From the NCBI GenBank assembly GCA_023450335.1, contig JAEXHA010000021.1, positions 94,442 through 158,441 on the forward strand: a stretch of DNA of 64,000 bases. The letters run 5' to 3'. The notes beneath the pieces are model-generated. The model did not search any database. It was not told the origin of the DNA and saw only the letters and a list, made by a program, of their open reading frames with translations. Of this stretch, positions 15,248 to 24,473 are shown in pieces. The position numbers were made by a program, and so were the translations under genes. Origin of the DNA: Actinomycetes bacterium. Lineage in GTDB: Bacteria > Actinomycetota > Actinomycetes > Actinomycetales > Microbacteriaceae. Every line of letters starts with the position of its first letter. Position 1 is the stretch's first letter.

Positions 15248-16926
15248 CCGAGCTGGCCCGCCCCTCCCGCACCCGCCGTGCCCTCGCGCGCGTCGCGATG
15301 CTGCTGCCGTCCCGTGCCGACTACGCCGGTACCGGCCGCACGTGGCGCGGCGATCTCGTCGCAGGGCTCACCGTCGGCATCGTCGCCCTGCCGCTCGCCC
15401 TCGGATTCGGCATCAGCTCGGGGCTCAGTGCCGAAGCCGGCCTGGTGACCGCGATCATCGCCGGACTCCTCGCCGCGATCTTCGGCGGTTCGCACGTCCA
15501 GGTATCGGGTCCCACCGGCGCGATGGTCGTCGTACTCGCGCCGATCGTGGTGAACCATGGCGTCGGTGCGGTGGCCACCGTGACGCTGATGGCGGGGGCG
15601 ATCGTGCTCGCGGCGGGCGCCCTGCGCCTCGGCCGCGCGGTCTCGTTCATCCCCTGGCCGGTGATCGAGGGCTTCACCCTGGGCATCGCGATCATCATTT
15701 TCCTGCAGCAGGTCCCGCAAGTCACCACCGGGGCGCCGGCGACCGACCACAGCACGAACGCCGTCATCGCCGCGATCGAGTCCCTGGGTTCGGCCGATCC
15801 GGTCTACCTGCTGTGGGCGCTGGGCGCGGCGGCGATCGTCGCCGCCTGCATGCTCCTGGCTCCGCGGATCCACCAGGCGATCCCGGGATCACTGCTGGGC
15901 ATCATCGTGGTCACTGTGCTGGTACTGGTGCTGCCGACCCCGCTGGCGACGATCGGCGAACTGCCCTCCTCCCTCCCGGTGCCGGCCCTGCCGACGATCG
16001 ACCCGGCGGTCCTGCCGGACTTGGTCATGCCCGCCGTCACCGTCGCGGCGCTGGCGGCGATCGAGTCGCTGCTGTCGGCGCGCGTGGCCTCCTCGCTCGC
16101 GGAGGTCGGCGGCTACGACCCCGACCGGGAGCTGGTCGGGCAGGGGGTCGCCTCCCTGGGCGCGGCCCTGTTCGGCGGCATGCCTGCCACCGGTGCCATC
16201 GCCCGCACGGCCGTGAACGTGCGCGCCGGTGGTGGCTCCCGGATCGCCTCCGCCTTCCACGCCGTCGTGCTGCTGGGCGTGGTGCTCGTCGCTGCCGGAC
16301 CGGTCGGCCAGATCCCGTTGGCAGCCCTCGCCGGCGTGCTCATGGTCACGGCGGTGCGGATGGTGCACCACGACACCGCCCGCGCCATCCTGCGGTCCAC
16401 GCGTGCCGACGCGCTGGCGTTCCTCCTCACCGCCGTGGTGACGGTCGCCTTCGACCTGATCGTCGCCGTGGTCATCGGCGTCGCGTTCGCCGGCGTCATC
16501 GCGCTGCGCAGTCTGTCGGGTGCTTCCCGCATCCACCGGGAGCCGGTCGCCGGCGACGCGCAGCCGGGTGACGAGGGGATCGCCATCCTCCGCATCGACG
16601 GGCCGCTCCTGTTCACCTCGGCCGACCGGGTCGTCGACGAAATGTCCGGCGTGGCCGGGGTCACCGTCGTGATCCTGCGCATGAGCGGGCTCGAGTTGGT
16701 GGACGCCACGGGCGCCCGCAGCCTGGGCGACATCGTCCATGCCCTGGAGCGGCGCGGCATCACCGTTCTCATCAAGGGCGTCCAGCCGCGTCACGAAGAT
16801 CTGTTCCGCACGGTGGGCGTTCTCGGGTCGCTCCGCCATCACAAGCACCTGTTCAGCGATCTGGATGCCGCTGTCGGCCACGCCCGCAGCCATATCCGGC
16901 GGGAGCGTGACGCGCAGACCGCGTAG
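15244..16926 (+). CDS. SulP family anion transporter with STAS domain
   Basis: This 560-residue inner-membrane transporter belongs to the SLC26/SulP family. The N-terminal transmembrane region contains the signature GDLVAGLTVGIVALPLALGF followed by FGGSHVQVSGPTGAMVV, with 12 to 14 hydrophobic segments to about residue 430. The C-terminal STAS domain (about 445-545) holds the usual VVILRMSGLELVDATGARSL. Family members carry sulfate, bicarbonate, chloride or other anions, and the sequence does not decide among them. GTG 15244 overlaps the ArsR stop. Control by a local ArsR regulator suggests substrate- or stress-responsive expression. Confidence 0.9.
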   Translation: MTELARPSRTRRALARVAMLLPSRADYAGTGRTWRGDLVAGLTVGIVALPLALGFGISSGLSAEAGLVTAIIAGLLAAIFGGSHVQVSGPTGAMVVVLAPIVVNHGVGAVATVTLMAGAIVLAAGALRLGRAVSFIPWPVIEGFTLGIAIIIFLQQVPQVTTGAPATDHSTNAVIAAIESLGSADPVYLLWALGAAAIVAACMLLAPRIHQAIPGSLLGIIVVTVLVLVLPTPLATIGELPSSLPVPALPTIDPAVLPDLVMPAVTVAALAAIESLLSARVASSLAEVGGYDPDRELVGQGVASLGAALFGGMPATGAIARTAVNVRAGGGSRIASAFHAVVLLGVVLVAAGPVGQIPLAALAGVLMVTAVRMVHHDTARAILRSTRADALAFLLTAVVTVAFDLIVAVVIGVAFAGVIALRSLSGASRIHREPVAGDAQPGDEGIAILRIDGPLLFTSADRVVDEMSGVAGVTVVILRMSGLELVDATGARSLGDIVHALERRGITVLIKGVQPRHEDLFRTVGVLGSLRHHKHLFSDLDAAVGHARSHIRRERDAQTA

Positions 16927-16998
16927 GCTTTACGGGTTGCCGTCGGCGCCAGCAGCGTCGGCGACCGGCATCCACCCGAACCCATGGGAGTCACGCAC

Positions 16999-19545
16999 GT
17001 GCCTGGAGAGAACCTCACCCGCAGCGAAGCGCAGGAGCGCCGCGCGATCATCGACACCACTTCCTATGAAGTGGCCCTCGACCTCACGACCGGTCCGGAG
17101 GTGTTCCGCTCGCGCACCGTGATCCGATTCACCGCCACCGACGGCGCGTCCACCTTCATCGACCTCATCGCCCGCACGGTGCACGAGATCACGCTCAACG
17201 GACGACAGATCGACCCGAGCGCCGCCTTCGCCCACTCGCGCATCACCCTCGACGGCCTCGCCGCCGACAACGAGCTCGTCGTCGATGCCGACTGCCTCTA
17301 TACGAACACCGGCGAGGGCCTGCACCGCTTCGTCGACCCGGTCGACGGCGAGGTCTACCTGTACTCGCAGTTCGAGGTGCCCGACTCGCGCCGCGTGTTC
17401 GCGGTGTTCGAGCAGCCCGACCTCAAGGCGACGTTCCAGTTCACCGTGACGGCTCCGGCCGCGTGGCAGGTCGTGTCGAACTCTCCGACTCCGGAACCCG
17501 CACCGGCAGGCGACGGCGTCGGCACGTGGACGTTCGAGCCCACGCCCCGCATCTCGTCGTACATCACGGCACTGGTCGCTGGACCCTATGAGTCGACGTT
17601 CTCCGAGCTGACCAGCGCCTCGGGCCGGGTCATCCCCCTCGGCGTGTACGGCCGCAAGAGCCTCTGGCAGCACCTGGACGCCGACTACATCTTCGAGAAG
17701 ACGCGCCAGGGCTTCGCCTACTTCGAGGACAAGTTCGGCGTGCCGTACCCGTTCGCCAAGTACGATCAGCTGTTCGTCCCCGAGTTCAACGCCGGAGCGA
17801 TGGAGAACGCGGGCGCGGTGACCTTCACGGAGACCTACGTCTTCCGCTCGAAGGTGACCGATGCCGTCAAGGAACGCCGGGTCGTCACGATCCTCCACGA
17901 GCTGGCGCACATGTGGTTCGGCGACCTGGTCACCATGAAGTGGTGGAACGACCTGTGGCTCAATGAGTCGTTCGCCGAATGGGCCTCGACGATCGCCACC
18001 GCCGAGGCCACCGAGTGGACCGAAGCGTGGACGACCTTCAACGCCATGGAGAAGACCTGGGCCTACCGTCAGGACCAGCTGCCCTCCACCCACCCTGTCG
18101 TCGCGACGATCAACGACCTCGAGGACGTGCAGGTCAACTTCGACGGCATCACTTACGCCAAGGGCGGGTCGGTTCTCAAGCAGCTGGCCGCCTGGGTGGG
18201 AATCGAGGCGTTCTTCGCCGGGGTCAGCGCATACTTCCAGAAGCACGCCTGGGGCAACACCGAGCTGAGCGACCTGCTCGTCGAGCTCGAAGCCACCAGT
18301 GGCCGGGAGCTGGACACCTGGTCGAAGAAGTGGCTCGAGACCGCCGGCGTCAACACCCTCTCCCCCACCGTGGCGACGGATGCGGACGGTGTGATCACCC
18401 GGTTCGCGATCGTGCAGACGGCGCCGGCGGACTACCCCACCATCCGCCCGCACCGGCTCGGTGTCGGCTTCTACGATCTCGACGGCGGCGCGCTCGTGCG
18501 CACGCACCACATCGAGCTCGACGTGGACGGCGACCTGACCGAGGTGCCCGAGCTCAAGGGGCGGCGTCAGCCCGACCTCATCCTGCTCAACGACGAGGAC
18601 CTCGCCTACGCGAAGATCCGCCTCGATGAGCGATCGCTGCAGACCGCGATCGCGCATCTGGGCACGATCGCCGACCCCCTGGCCCGTTCGCTGGTGTGGG
18701 GTGCGGCGTGGGATCAGACCCGCGACGCCGAGGCTTCGGCATCCGACTACATCGATCTCGTGCTGGCCAACATCGGCGCCGAGACGGAGTCCACGACCGT
18801 ACGCACCACGCTGCAGCAGCTGCAGCTGGCCGCGAACTCGTACGTGGCCCCCGACCGCCGCGACGCGGCCCGGCGCACCGTCGCCGACGGCCTGTGGGAG
18901 CTGGCACAGAAGGCGGATGCCGGCAGCGACAGCCAACTGCAGTTCGTGACGGCGTTCGCGTCGGCCGCTGCCACCGATGCGCACTGGGACCAGGTGCGCC
19001 GGCTGCGTGCGGGCGAGACGGTGCTGGACGGACTCGAGATCGATGCGGACCTGTCTTGGGCGCTGCTGGTGTCGCTGGCCGCCGGCGGGCTGGTCACGGC
19101 CGCCGACATCGACGCCGCTCTCGCCGCCGACAACACCGCCAAGGGCGGCGAGTTCGCGGCCCAGGCCCAGGCGGCTCTGCCCACGGTCGAGGCCAAGCGT
19201 CAGGCCTGGTCGTCGTTGGTCGACTCCGCCAACCTGCCCAACACGGTCGTGCGTGCGGCAGCGCTCGGACTGGTGCATCCGGCCGGTGTCGATGCGCTCG
19301 GCTCGTTCGTCGACGCGTACTTCGAGATGCTGCTACCGGTGTGGAACAGCCGCACCTACCAGATCGCGAACTACCTCATCACCGGCTTGTACCCGGCGGC
19401 CCTCGCCGACACGCGCTTGCGTGATGCGACGCGCGCCTGGCTGAGCGCCCACACCGACGCGCCGCCGGCATTGCGGCGCCTGGTCGCGGAGAACCTCGCC
19501 GGCGTCGAGCGTGCCCTGTCGGTGCAGGAACGCGACGCGCAGTGA
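16999..19545 (+). CDS. pepN: Aminopeptidase N (M1 family)
   Basis: This zinc aminopeptidase trims N-terminal residues from peptides in the cytosol. It is about 848 residues. The exopeptidase GAMEN is at residues 266-270, the zinc site HELAH at 300-304, with the third ligand in WLNESFAEW. The C-terminal ERAP1-like helical domain is complete. The frame opens at ATG 16984, but GTG 16999 gives the actinobacterial consensus MPGENLTRSEAQER and has GGGAG 8 bases upstream, so it is preferred. It is monocistronic and ends at a very strong hairpin. It complements Dcp and Clp in peptide turnover. Confidence 0.95.
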   Translation: MPGENLTRSEAQERRAIIDTTSYEVALDLTTGPEVFRSRTVIRFTATDGASTFIDLIARTVHEITLNGRQIDPSAAFAHSRITLDGLAADNELVVDADCLYTNTGEGLHRFVDPVDGEVYLYSQFEVPDSRRVFAVFEQPDLKATFQFTVTAPAAWQVVSNSPTPEPAPAGDGVGTWTFEPTPRISSYITALVAGPYESTFSELTSASGRVIPLGVYGRKSLWQHLDADYIFEKTRQGFAYFEDKFGVPYPFAKYDQLFVPEFNAGAMENAGAVTFTETYVFRSKVTDAVKERRVVTILHELAHMWFGDLVTMKWWNDLWLNESFAEWASTIATAEATEWTEAWTTFNAMEKTWAYRQDQLPSTHPVVATINDLEDVQVNFDGITYAKGGSVLKQLAAWVGIEAFFAGVSAYFQKHAWGNTELSDLLVELEATSGRELDTWSKKWLETAGVNTLSPTVATDADGVITRFAIVQTAPADYPTIRPHRLGVGFYDLDGGALVRTHHIELDVDGDLTEVPELKGRRQPDLILLNDEDLAYAKIRLDERSLQTAIAHLGTIADPLARSLVWGAAWDQTRDAEASASDYIDLVLANIGAETESTTVRTTLQQLQLAANSYVAPDRRDAARRTVADGLWELAQKADAGSDSQLQFVTAFASAAATDAHWDQVRRLRAGETVLDGLEIDADLSWALLVSLAAGGLVTAADIDAALAADNTAKGGEFAAQAQAALPTVEAKRQAWSSLVDSANLPNTVVRAAALGLVHPAGVDALGSFVDAYFEMLLPVWNSRTYQIANYLITGLYPAALADTRLRDATRAWLSAHTDAPPALRRLVAENLAGVERALSVQERDAQ

Positions 19546-19550
19546 TCTCG

Positions 19551-19584
19551 GCGGCGGAGTGGTACCCCGGTACCACTCCGCCGC
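19551..19584. terminator. Perfect 16-bp-stem terminator after pepN
   Basis: GCGGCGGAGTGGTACC (19551-19566) and its exact complement (19569-19584) are separated by only two bases, so the DNA is nearly one 34-bp palindrome. It starts five bases after the pepN stop. A small second inverted repeat (AGCCGTC/GACGGCT, 19592-19606) follows before the ABC operon. Confidence 0.75.
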
Positions 19585-19631
19585 TGTCAATAGCCGTCTG
19601 ACGGCTGATGTGCGGGCCACCGGCGGCGATT

Positions 19632-19637
19632 TAGCGT
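19632..19637 (+). promoter_or_regulatory. -10 element TAGCGT for the ABC exporter operon
   Basis: The hexamer ends 6 bases before ATG 19644. This is a leaderless arrangement. Confidence 0.4.
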
Positions 19638-19643
19638 GGACGC

Positions 19644-20552
19644 ATGATCCTCGCAGAGAACCTGAGCAAGACCTTCGGTGACAAGCACGCTGTCACCGAC
19701 GTGAACTTCGCCGTGCAACCGGGCAAGGTCACCGGATTCCTCGGCCCCAACGGTGCCGGCAAGTCGACCACGATGCGCATGATCGTCGGCCTCGACAAGC
19801 CGACCCGCGGCCGCGTGACCGTCGACGGCCGTGAGTACGCCGGGATGCGCTCGCCCCTCACCGAGGTGGGCGTTCTGCTCGATGCGAAAGCCGTGCACAC
19901 CGGCCGCAGTGCCGTCAATCACCTCCGCGCCATGGCCGCCACCCACGGCCTGCCGCGGTCACGAGTCGATGAGGTCATCGAGCTGACCGGTCTGTCGGCA
20001 GTGGCGCGCAAGCGTGCCGGTGGCTTCTCGCTCGGCATGGGGCAGCGACTGGGCATCGCGGCTGCGCTCCTGGGCGATCCGCACACGCTCATCCTCGACG
20101 AGCCCGTCAACGGCCTCGACCCCGAGGGTGTCATGTGGGTGCGGCGCTTCGTGCGGCACGCGGCTTCCGAGGGCAAGACCGTGCTGTTGTCGAGTCACCT
20201 CATGAGCGAGATGGCACAGACAGCCGATCATCTCATCGTCCTCGGCCGCGGCCGCGTGCTCGCCGACGCGCCGCTGGCCGAGATCGTGCAGACCTGGACC
20301 CGCGCGTCAGTGCGTGCCCGCAGCCCTCGCGCCGATGAGCTGGCGGCTCTGATCGCCCGCGACGGCGTGACCGTCACCCAACCCGCCACCGACGTGCTCG
20401 AGATCGAAGGAGTGGCCGCCGCAGCGGTCGGCGACATGGCCGCAGCACACGGCATCGCACTGCACGAGCTCACGCCGGCATCGGGCACCCTCGAAGACGC
20501 CTATCTGCGCCTGACCGGCGACGACGTCGAGTACAAGACCAAGGAGATCTGA
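19644..20552 (+). CDS. ABC transporter ATP-binding protein
   Basis: This is a 302-residue ABC-2 type exporter ATPase. Walker A is FLGPNGAGKST, the signature region FSLGMGQRLGIAAAL (LGMGQ, as in antibiotic and bacitracin-type exporters), Walker B LILDEPVNGLDPEG, and the switch histidine is in SSHLMSEM. The C-terminal 70 residues form the small domain seen in drug-resistance ABC ATPases. Its stop shares a base with the start of the permease (TGATG). The following histidine kinase and LuxR-type regulator suggest that the exporter is controlled by, or helps, a two-component stress response. The substrate is unknown; antimicrobial peptides or lipids are possible by family analogy. Confidence 0.92.
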   Translation: MILAENLSKTFGDKHAVTDVNFAVQPGKVTGFLGPNGAGKSTTMRMIVGLDKPTRGRVTVDGREYAGMRSPLTEVGVLLDAKAVHTGRSAVNHLRAMAATHGLPRSRVDEVIELTGLSAVARKRAGGFSLGMGQRLGIAAALLGDPHTLILDEPVNGLDPEGVMWVRRFVRHAASEGKTVLLSSHLMSEMAQTADHLIVLGRGRVLADAPLAEIVQTWTRASVRARSPRADELAALIARDGVTVTQPATDVLEIEGVAAAAVGDMAAAHGIALHELTPASGTLEDAYLRLTGDDVEYKTKEI

Positions 20553-21397
20553 TGACCACCGTCACCACCGCACCCGACGCGGCACCGGTCCGCGCCGCCC
20601 GGCCCACCTCGTATCGGCTCGGATTCGGCCGCCTGCTCGCCTCGGAGGGCATCAAGCTCACCACCGTGCGGGCCACCTGGTGGTCCTTCGTGCTGGTCGC
20701 CGCGATCAGCATCGGGTTGAGCCTGCTGCAGGCGTGGGCGTTCGCGGCCACCGACATGCCGGCCGATGGCGACGCCAACACGCTCGCCGTTCAGGTCGTC
20801 GTCTTCAGCACCGTTCTCACGCAGCTGCTCGCGGTGATCGTGGGAACGATCACCGTCACCGGTGAGTACTCGACCGGCATGATGCGCTCGACTCTCACCG
20901 CGACACCGGGGCGCACCGGTCAGCTGCTGGCCAAGAGCCTCCTGCTGGCGGCCACGATGTTCGTGTTCAGCCTGGTCGTGTTCGCCATCGCAGCCGCCGT
21001 GAGCGGTCCGATCCTGCCCACCGGCATGATCGATCTGGGCGACCCCGTCACGTCGATCGTTCCGCTGCTGGGCGCCGCGCTGTACCTGGCGGTGTGCGCT
21101 GTCATGGGCGTCGGCATCGGGTTCATCATCCGCAACGGGCCCGGTGCGCTGGCGCTGGGCATCGGGGTCATCTTCGTCCTGCCGGTTCTGGTGCTGTTCT
21201 TCCCGCGGTCGGACGCATTCGAATGGGTGCACGTGGCGTCGAGCTACCTGCCCTCCAACGCCGGGCAGTCGTTGTTCATGGGTACGCCGATGAGCGGTGA
21301 TCTGCTCGAGCCGCTGCCGGCGACGATCACCATCATCGTGTGGGCGGTGGCGGCTCTGGTCGGCGGCCTGGCCGTACTCAAGACACGCGACGCGTAG
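20552..21397 (+). CDS. ABC-2 type transporter permease
   Basis: This is a 281-residue membrane permease with about six hydrophobic segments (for example WWSFVLVAAISIGLSLLQAW, VVFSTVLTQLLAVIVGTITV, LALGIGVIFVLPVLVLFF). The conserved ITVTGEYSTGMMRSTLTATP motif of ABC-2 permeases follows the second segment. It pairs with the ATPase immediately upstream to form a dimeric exporter. The stop codon TAG lies within the -10-like hexamer of the following histidine kinase gene, so transcription of the sensor can start at the end of this gene as well as read through from the exporter promoter. Confidence 0.9.
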   Translation: MTTVTTAPDAAPVRAARPTSYRLGFGRLLASEGIKLTTVRATWWSFVLVAAISIGLSLLQAWAFAATDMPADGDANTLAVQVVVFSTVLTQLLAVIVGTITVTGEYSTGMMRSTLTATPGRTGQLLAKSLLLAATMFVFSLVVFAIAAAVSGPILPTGMIDLGDPVTSIVPLLGAALYLAVCAVMGVGIGFIIRNGPGALALGIGVIFVLPVLVLFFPRSDAFEWVHVASSYLPSNAGQSLFMGTPMSGDLLEPLPATITIIVWAVAALVGGLAVLKTRDA

Positions 21398-21400
21398 AGT
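21395..21400 (+). promoter_or_regulatory. -10 element TAGAGT for the two-component genes
   Basis: It ends 6 bases before GTG 21407, and its first three bases are the stop codon of the permease gene. This points to an internal leaderless promoter. Confidence 0.4.
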
Positions 21401-21406
21401 CGGCGC

Positions 21407-22657
21407 GTGAGCGCACCCCGCGACGCCGTCCTCGACCGGGACTCGACCCCGGTCGAGGACGCGTTGCGTCTCCCGCGGCCACCCGGTGTCTTCCGCCGGT
21501 TCTGGGCGCGGCATCCGCGCGCCGCCGACATCACCTTGTCGGTGCTGTGCGCATTGCTGCTGGCGCTGTCGGTGATCCTGCCGAGCACGTTCGCCCCCAC
21601 CGCGGCCGTACTGATCGGCGCCGCCGCCGGTGCCATCGGCTGCGTGGCGCTGCTGCTGCGCCGGCGGTGGCCGGTCGTCGTGTTCATCCTCACCATCGCA
21701 CCGGCCGTGTTCATCTCACCCGCCGCGCAGGGCAGCATCTCGGCGCTGACCCCCGTCGTGGCGATCTACTCGGTGGCGGTGTACCGCAGCGCCCGTGCGG
21801 CCCTGATCTCTCTGACGGTCACGGCGGGGACGCTGATCGCGATCGCCGTCGTATGGGGGGTGATCGGCAGTCCACCCGGAGATGCCGTGGCCGACATCAT
21901 CGGCGCGATCCTCCTGCTGACCATCGGCACTCTGACCGGAGTGAACGTCGGCAACCGCAAGCGCTATGTCGCCGCGCTGATCGACCGATCCCGGCAGCTG
22001 GCCGTCGAGCGCGACCAGCAGGCCCGGCTGGCCGCGGCCGCCGAACGCACCCGCATCGCGCGGGAGATGCACGACATCGTGTCGCATTCCCTCACCGTGG
22101 TGGTGGCCCTCGCCGACGGCGCCGTCGCCACCGACGATCCGGAACGCGCGCGCGATGCAAGCCGTGCCGTGGCCGGCACCGCCCGCGAAGCCCTCGCGCA
22201 GATGCGGGCGATGCTCGGGGTTCTGCGCGACGGGCAGGGGACCGACCCGGGCGCCCCGCTCGAGCCGCTGCTGGACATCTCGATACGCGAAGTGGCCGCC
22301 ACCGCTCGCGATGCCGGCTTCCCGGTATCGCTCACCGTGCGGGGCAAGCCCCACGAGTCGACCCCGCAGCGCCTCGCCGTCCTGCGCGTGGTCCAGGAAG
22401 GGCTGACCAACGCCATGCGCTACGCGCATGACCCCACCGCGATCACCGTCGTGGTCGACTACCTCGCCGACCGTACGGTGGTGACCGTCGACAACGACGG
22501 TGTCCGCCTCGCAGAGAGGTCGCAGGGCGCGGGGGTCGGACTTCAAGGGCTGAAGGAGCGCACCGAGATCCTCGGCGGCACCCTGACGGCAGGCGTGGGA
22601 AGTCCCGGCACCTGGCGCCTGCGCGCCGAGATCCCCACCGAGAGGCCACATGTCTGA
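21407..22657 (+). CDS. Sensor histidine kinase (HisKA_3 / NarL type)
   Basis: This 416-residue membrane sensor kinase has four to five transmembrane segments between about residues 40 and 175 and almost no extracellular domain, so it may sense the membrane or the neighbouring transporter. The dimerisation helix contains the phospho-acceptor H222 in AREMHDIVSHSLTVVVALAD. The HATPase domain follows, with an N-box EGLTNAMRYA and GVGLQGLKERTEILGG. It overlaps its response regulator by eight bases. This layout resembles DesK/LiaS-type sensors linked to ABC exporters. The autokinase region is complete. Confidence 0.92.
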   Translation: MSAPRDAVLDRDSTPVEDALRLPRPPGVFRRFWARHPRAADITLSVLCALLLALSVILPSTFAPTAAVLIGAAAGAIGCVALLLRRRWPVVVFILTIAPAVFISPAAQGSISALTPVVAIYSVAVYRSARAALISLTVTAGTLIAIAVVWGVIGSPPGDAVADIIGAILLLTIGTLTGVNVGNRKRYVAALIDRSRQLAVERDQQARLAAAAERTRIAREMHDIVSHSLTVVVALADGAVATDDPERARDASRAVAGTAREALAQMRAMLGVLRDGQGTDPGAPLEPLLDISIREVAATARDAGFPVSLTVRGKPHESTPQRLAVLRVVQEGLTNAMRYAHDPTAITVVVDYLADRTVVTVDNDGVRLAERSQGAGVGLQGLKERTEILGGTLTAGVGSPGTWRLRAEIPTERPHV

Positions 22658-23315
22658 GCCGACACGCATCGTCCTCGTCGACGACCAGTCCCTGATCCGC
22701 ATGGGCTTCCGCCTCGTCCTGGATGCCGAACCCGACCTCGCGGTCGTCGGCGAGGCCGCAGACGGACTCGAAGCACTGGAGGTGGTCGCGCGCACACAAC
22801 CGGACGTCGTGCTCATGGACGTGCGCATGCCGCGCATGGACGGTATCGAAGCCACCGCGCGGCTCGTCGACGCGCATCCTGCGCTGCGGGTCGTGGTGCT
22901 CACCACCTTCGACCTCGACGAGTACGCGTTCGCGGCACTGCGCGCCGGTGCCAGCGGATTCCTCCTCAAGGACGCCCTGCCGCCGGAACTGACCGGCGCC
23001 ATCCGCTCCGCGCACGCCGGTGACGCGTTCCTCTCGCCGCGCGTGACACGCCGAATGCTCGATCTCTTCGGGCCGCGCCTGCCTCTCGACGGGCCGCAGG
23101 GCATCGACACCGAGCTCACCGAGCGCGAACGCGAGGTGTTCATCGCGATCGGGCGGGGGCTGACCAACGCCGAGATCGCCGCGGAACTGTACGTGAGCGA
23201 ATCGACCGTCAAGACGCACGTGGGACGGGTGCTCGCCAAGCTCGGCGCGCGCGACCGCGTGCAGGCGGTGATCATGGCGCATCGTGCAGGGGTCGTTCCG
23301 CCGCAGTCCCCCTGA
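22650..23315 (+). CDS. LuxR/NarL-type response regulator
   Basis: This 221-residue response regulator has an N-terminal receiver domain (acidic pair D11/D12, phospho-acceptor D57 in VVLMDVRMPRMDG, conserved T in VVLTTFD and K in FLLKDALPPEL). A C-terminal LuxR helix-turn-helix is present (ELTEREREVFIAIGRGLTNAEIA, VSESTVKTHVGRVLAKL). It receives phosphate from the overlapping sensor kinase. The likely targets are the adjacent ABC exporter genes, though no operator can be identified by eye. Confidence 0.94.
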   Translation: MSEPTRIVLVDDQSLIRMGFRLVLDAEPDLAVVGEAADGLEALEVVARTQPDVVLMDVRMPRMDGIEATARLVDAHPALRVVVLTTFDLDEYAFAALRAGASGFLLKDALPPELTGAIRSAHAGDAFLSPRVTRRMLDLFGPRLPLDGPQGIDTELTEREREVFIAIGRGLTNAEIAAELYVSESTVKTHVGRVLAKLGARDRVQAVIMAHRAGVVPPQSP

Positions 23316-23350
23316 CGTGCGCCGTGCGGCGCCGGCACAGCGGGCGTCAT

Positions 23351-23356
23351 TAGGAT
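23351..23356 (+). promoter_or_regulatory. -10 element TAGGAT for the mscS-trHbO-dehydrogenase genes
   Basis: The hexamer ends 7 bases before ATG 23364. This is a leaderless arrangement. Confidence 0.4.
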
Positions 23357-23363
23357 CGGATCG

Positions 23364-24473
23364 ATGCGCACTCTCGATTCCGCCGGAGAGCCGGCCGCCG
23401 CCGACCCGGGCCAGCTCTGGAGTCAGTTCCTCGACTGGCTGGCCGCCGCCGGGGCGAACCTCCTCGCCGTTGCAGGGATCATCGCCGGGGCCGCCGTGGT
23501 GGCCTGGCTGCTGCGGTTCGTCATCCGGCGTGTCGTGGCCCGTATCGTCTCCGGGGCCAAGAGCAAGGCGAACGTCGACGACACGCAGGCGCTCGAGCAG
23601 TCGCCGCTGTCAGCCGTGCGGCTCGTGCAGCGCACCCGCACGCTCGGCTCGATCCTTCAGAACATCGTCAACATCACCCTGGTTCTGATCGCGCTGTTGC
23701 TCGTCGTGCATCAGCTCGCGCCGGATGCACTCGGCTCGTTCGCACTGCTGTCCGCCGCCCTGGGTGCCGGCCTGGGTTTCGGCGCCCAGAACATCGTCAA
23801 GGACGTGCTCAACGGCATCTTCCTCGTCGCCGAGGATCAGGTCGGCATCGGCGACGTCGTCGATCTCGGTCTGGCGGCGGGCATCGTCGAATACGTGAGC
23901 GTCCGCATCACGCACGTCCGCGACGTCAACGGCACGCTCTGGTACGTCCGCAACGGTGAGATCACCCGCATCGGGAATATGTCGCAGGGCTGGGCCCGGG
24001 TCATCATCGACATCGCGGTCCCGGTCGGCGCAGACCTCGAGGAGGTGGAATCGCGGCTGCTGACCGCGGCCGCCGATCTGTCAGGCGACACGAAGTGGCG
24101 CACCCGGATCATCGAACAGCCCGAGATGTGGGGCCTGGAATCGGTCACCGGAGAGGCTCTCGTGATCCGACTCGTGATGAAGACGCGCGCCAATGCGAAG
24201 GACGACGTCGCGCAGGAGCTGCGGCTGCGGCTCAAGCGCGCGATCGATGAGATGGAACTCACCCTGCCCCAGCTGAGTTCGGTCTGGCTCACCGGGCTCG
24301 AGGGCGCCCAGCGTGTGCGCGGCGCCAACCCGCCGCGCACCAGGCCGACACCGGTGACCTCCGCGCGCTCCCGGCCGATGTGGCGGCCGCGCAAGGGCGC
24401 CCCGCCCGCCGATGCCGCGCCCCCGGCATCCCCGCCCCCCTCACCCGAAAACCCCGAAGGCGAGCCGACATGA
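23364..24473 (+). CDS. Mechanosensitive ion channel of the MscS family
   Basis: This 369-residue small-conductance mechanosensitive channel releases solutes on osmotic downshock. Transmembrane segments lie at about 30-55, 95-115 and 120-145; the pore helix contains FALLSAALGAGLGFGAQNIVKDVLNGIFLVAEDQ, matching the Gly/Ala-rich TM3 and the beta-domain start. The cytoplasmic domain follows (VEYVSVRITHVRDVNGTLWYVRNGEI). The last 70 residues are a Pro/Arg/Ala-rich tail that is probably disordered and may reach the cytoplasm or bind a partner. The stop overlaps the trHbO start as ATGA. Confidence 0.92.
   Translation: MRTLDSAGEPAAADPGQLWSQFLDWLAAAGANLLAVAGIIAGAAVVAWLLRFVIRRVVARIVSGAKSKANVDDTQALEQSPLSAVRLVQRTRTLGSILQNIVNITLVLIALLLVVHQLAPDALGSFALLSAALGAGLGFGAQNIVKDVLNGIFLVAEDQVGIGDVVDLGLAAGIVEYVSVRITHVRDVNGTLWYVRNGEITRIGNMSQGWARVIIDIAVPVGADLEEVESRLLTAAADLSGDTKWRTRIIEQPEMWGLESVTGEALVIRLVMKTRANAKDDVAQELRLRLKRAIDEMELTLPQLSSVWLTGLEGAQRVRGANPPRTRPTPVTSARSRPMWRPRKGAPPADAAPPASPPPSPENPEGEPT

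Noticed and set aside
16930..19278. 782-codon minus-strand frame opposite pepN
   Set aside because: The sense strand has all the M1 motifs; the antisense frame is low complexity and has no start signal.
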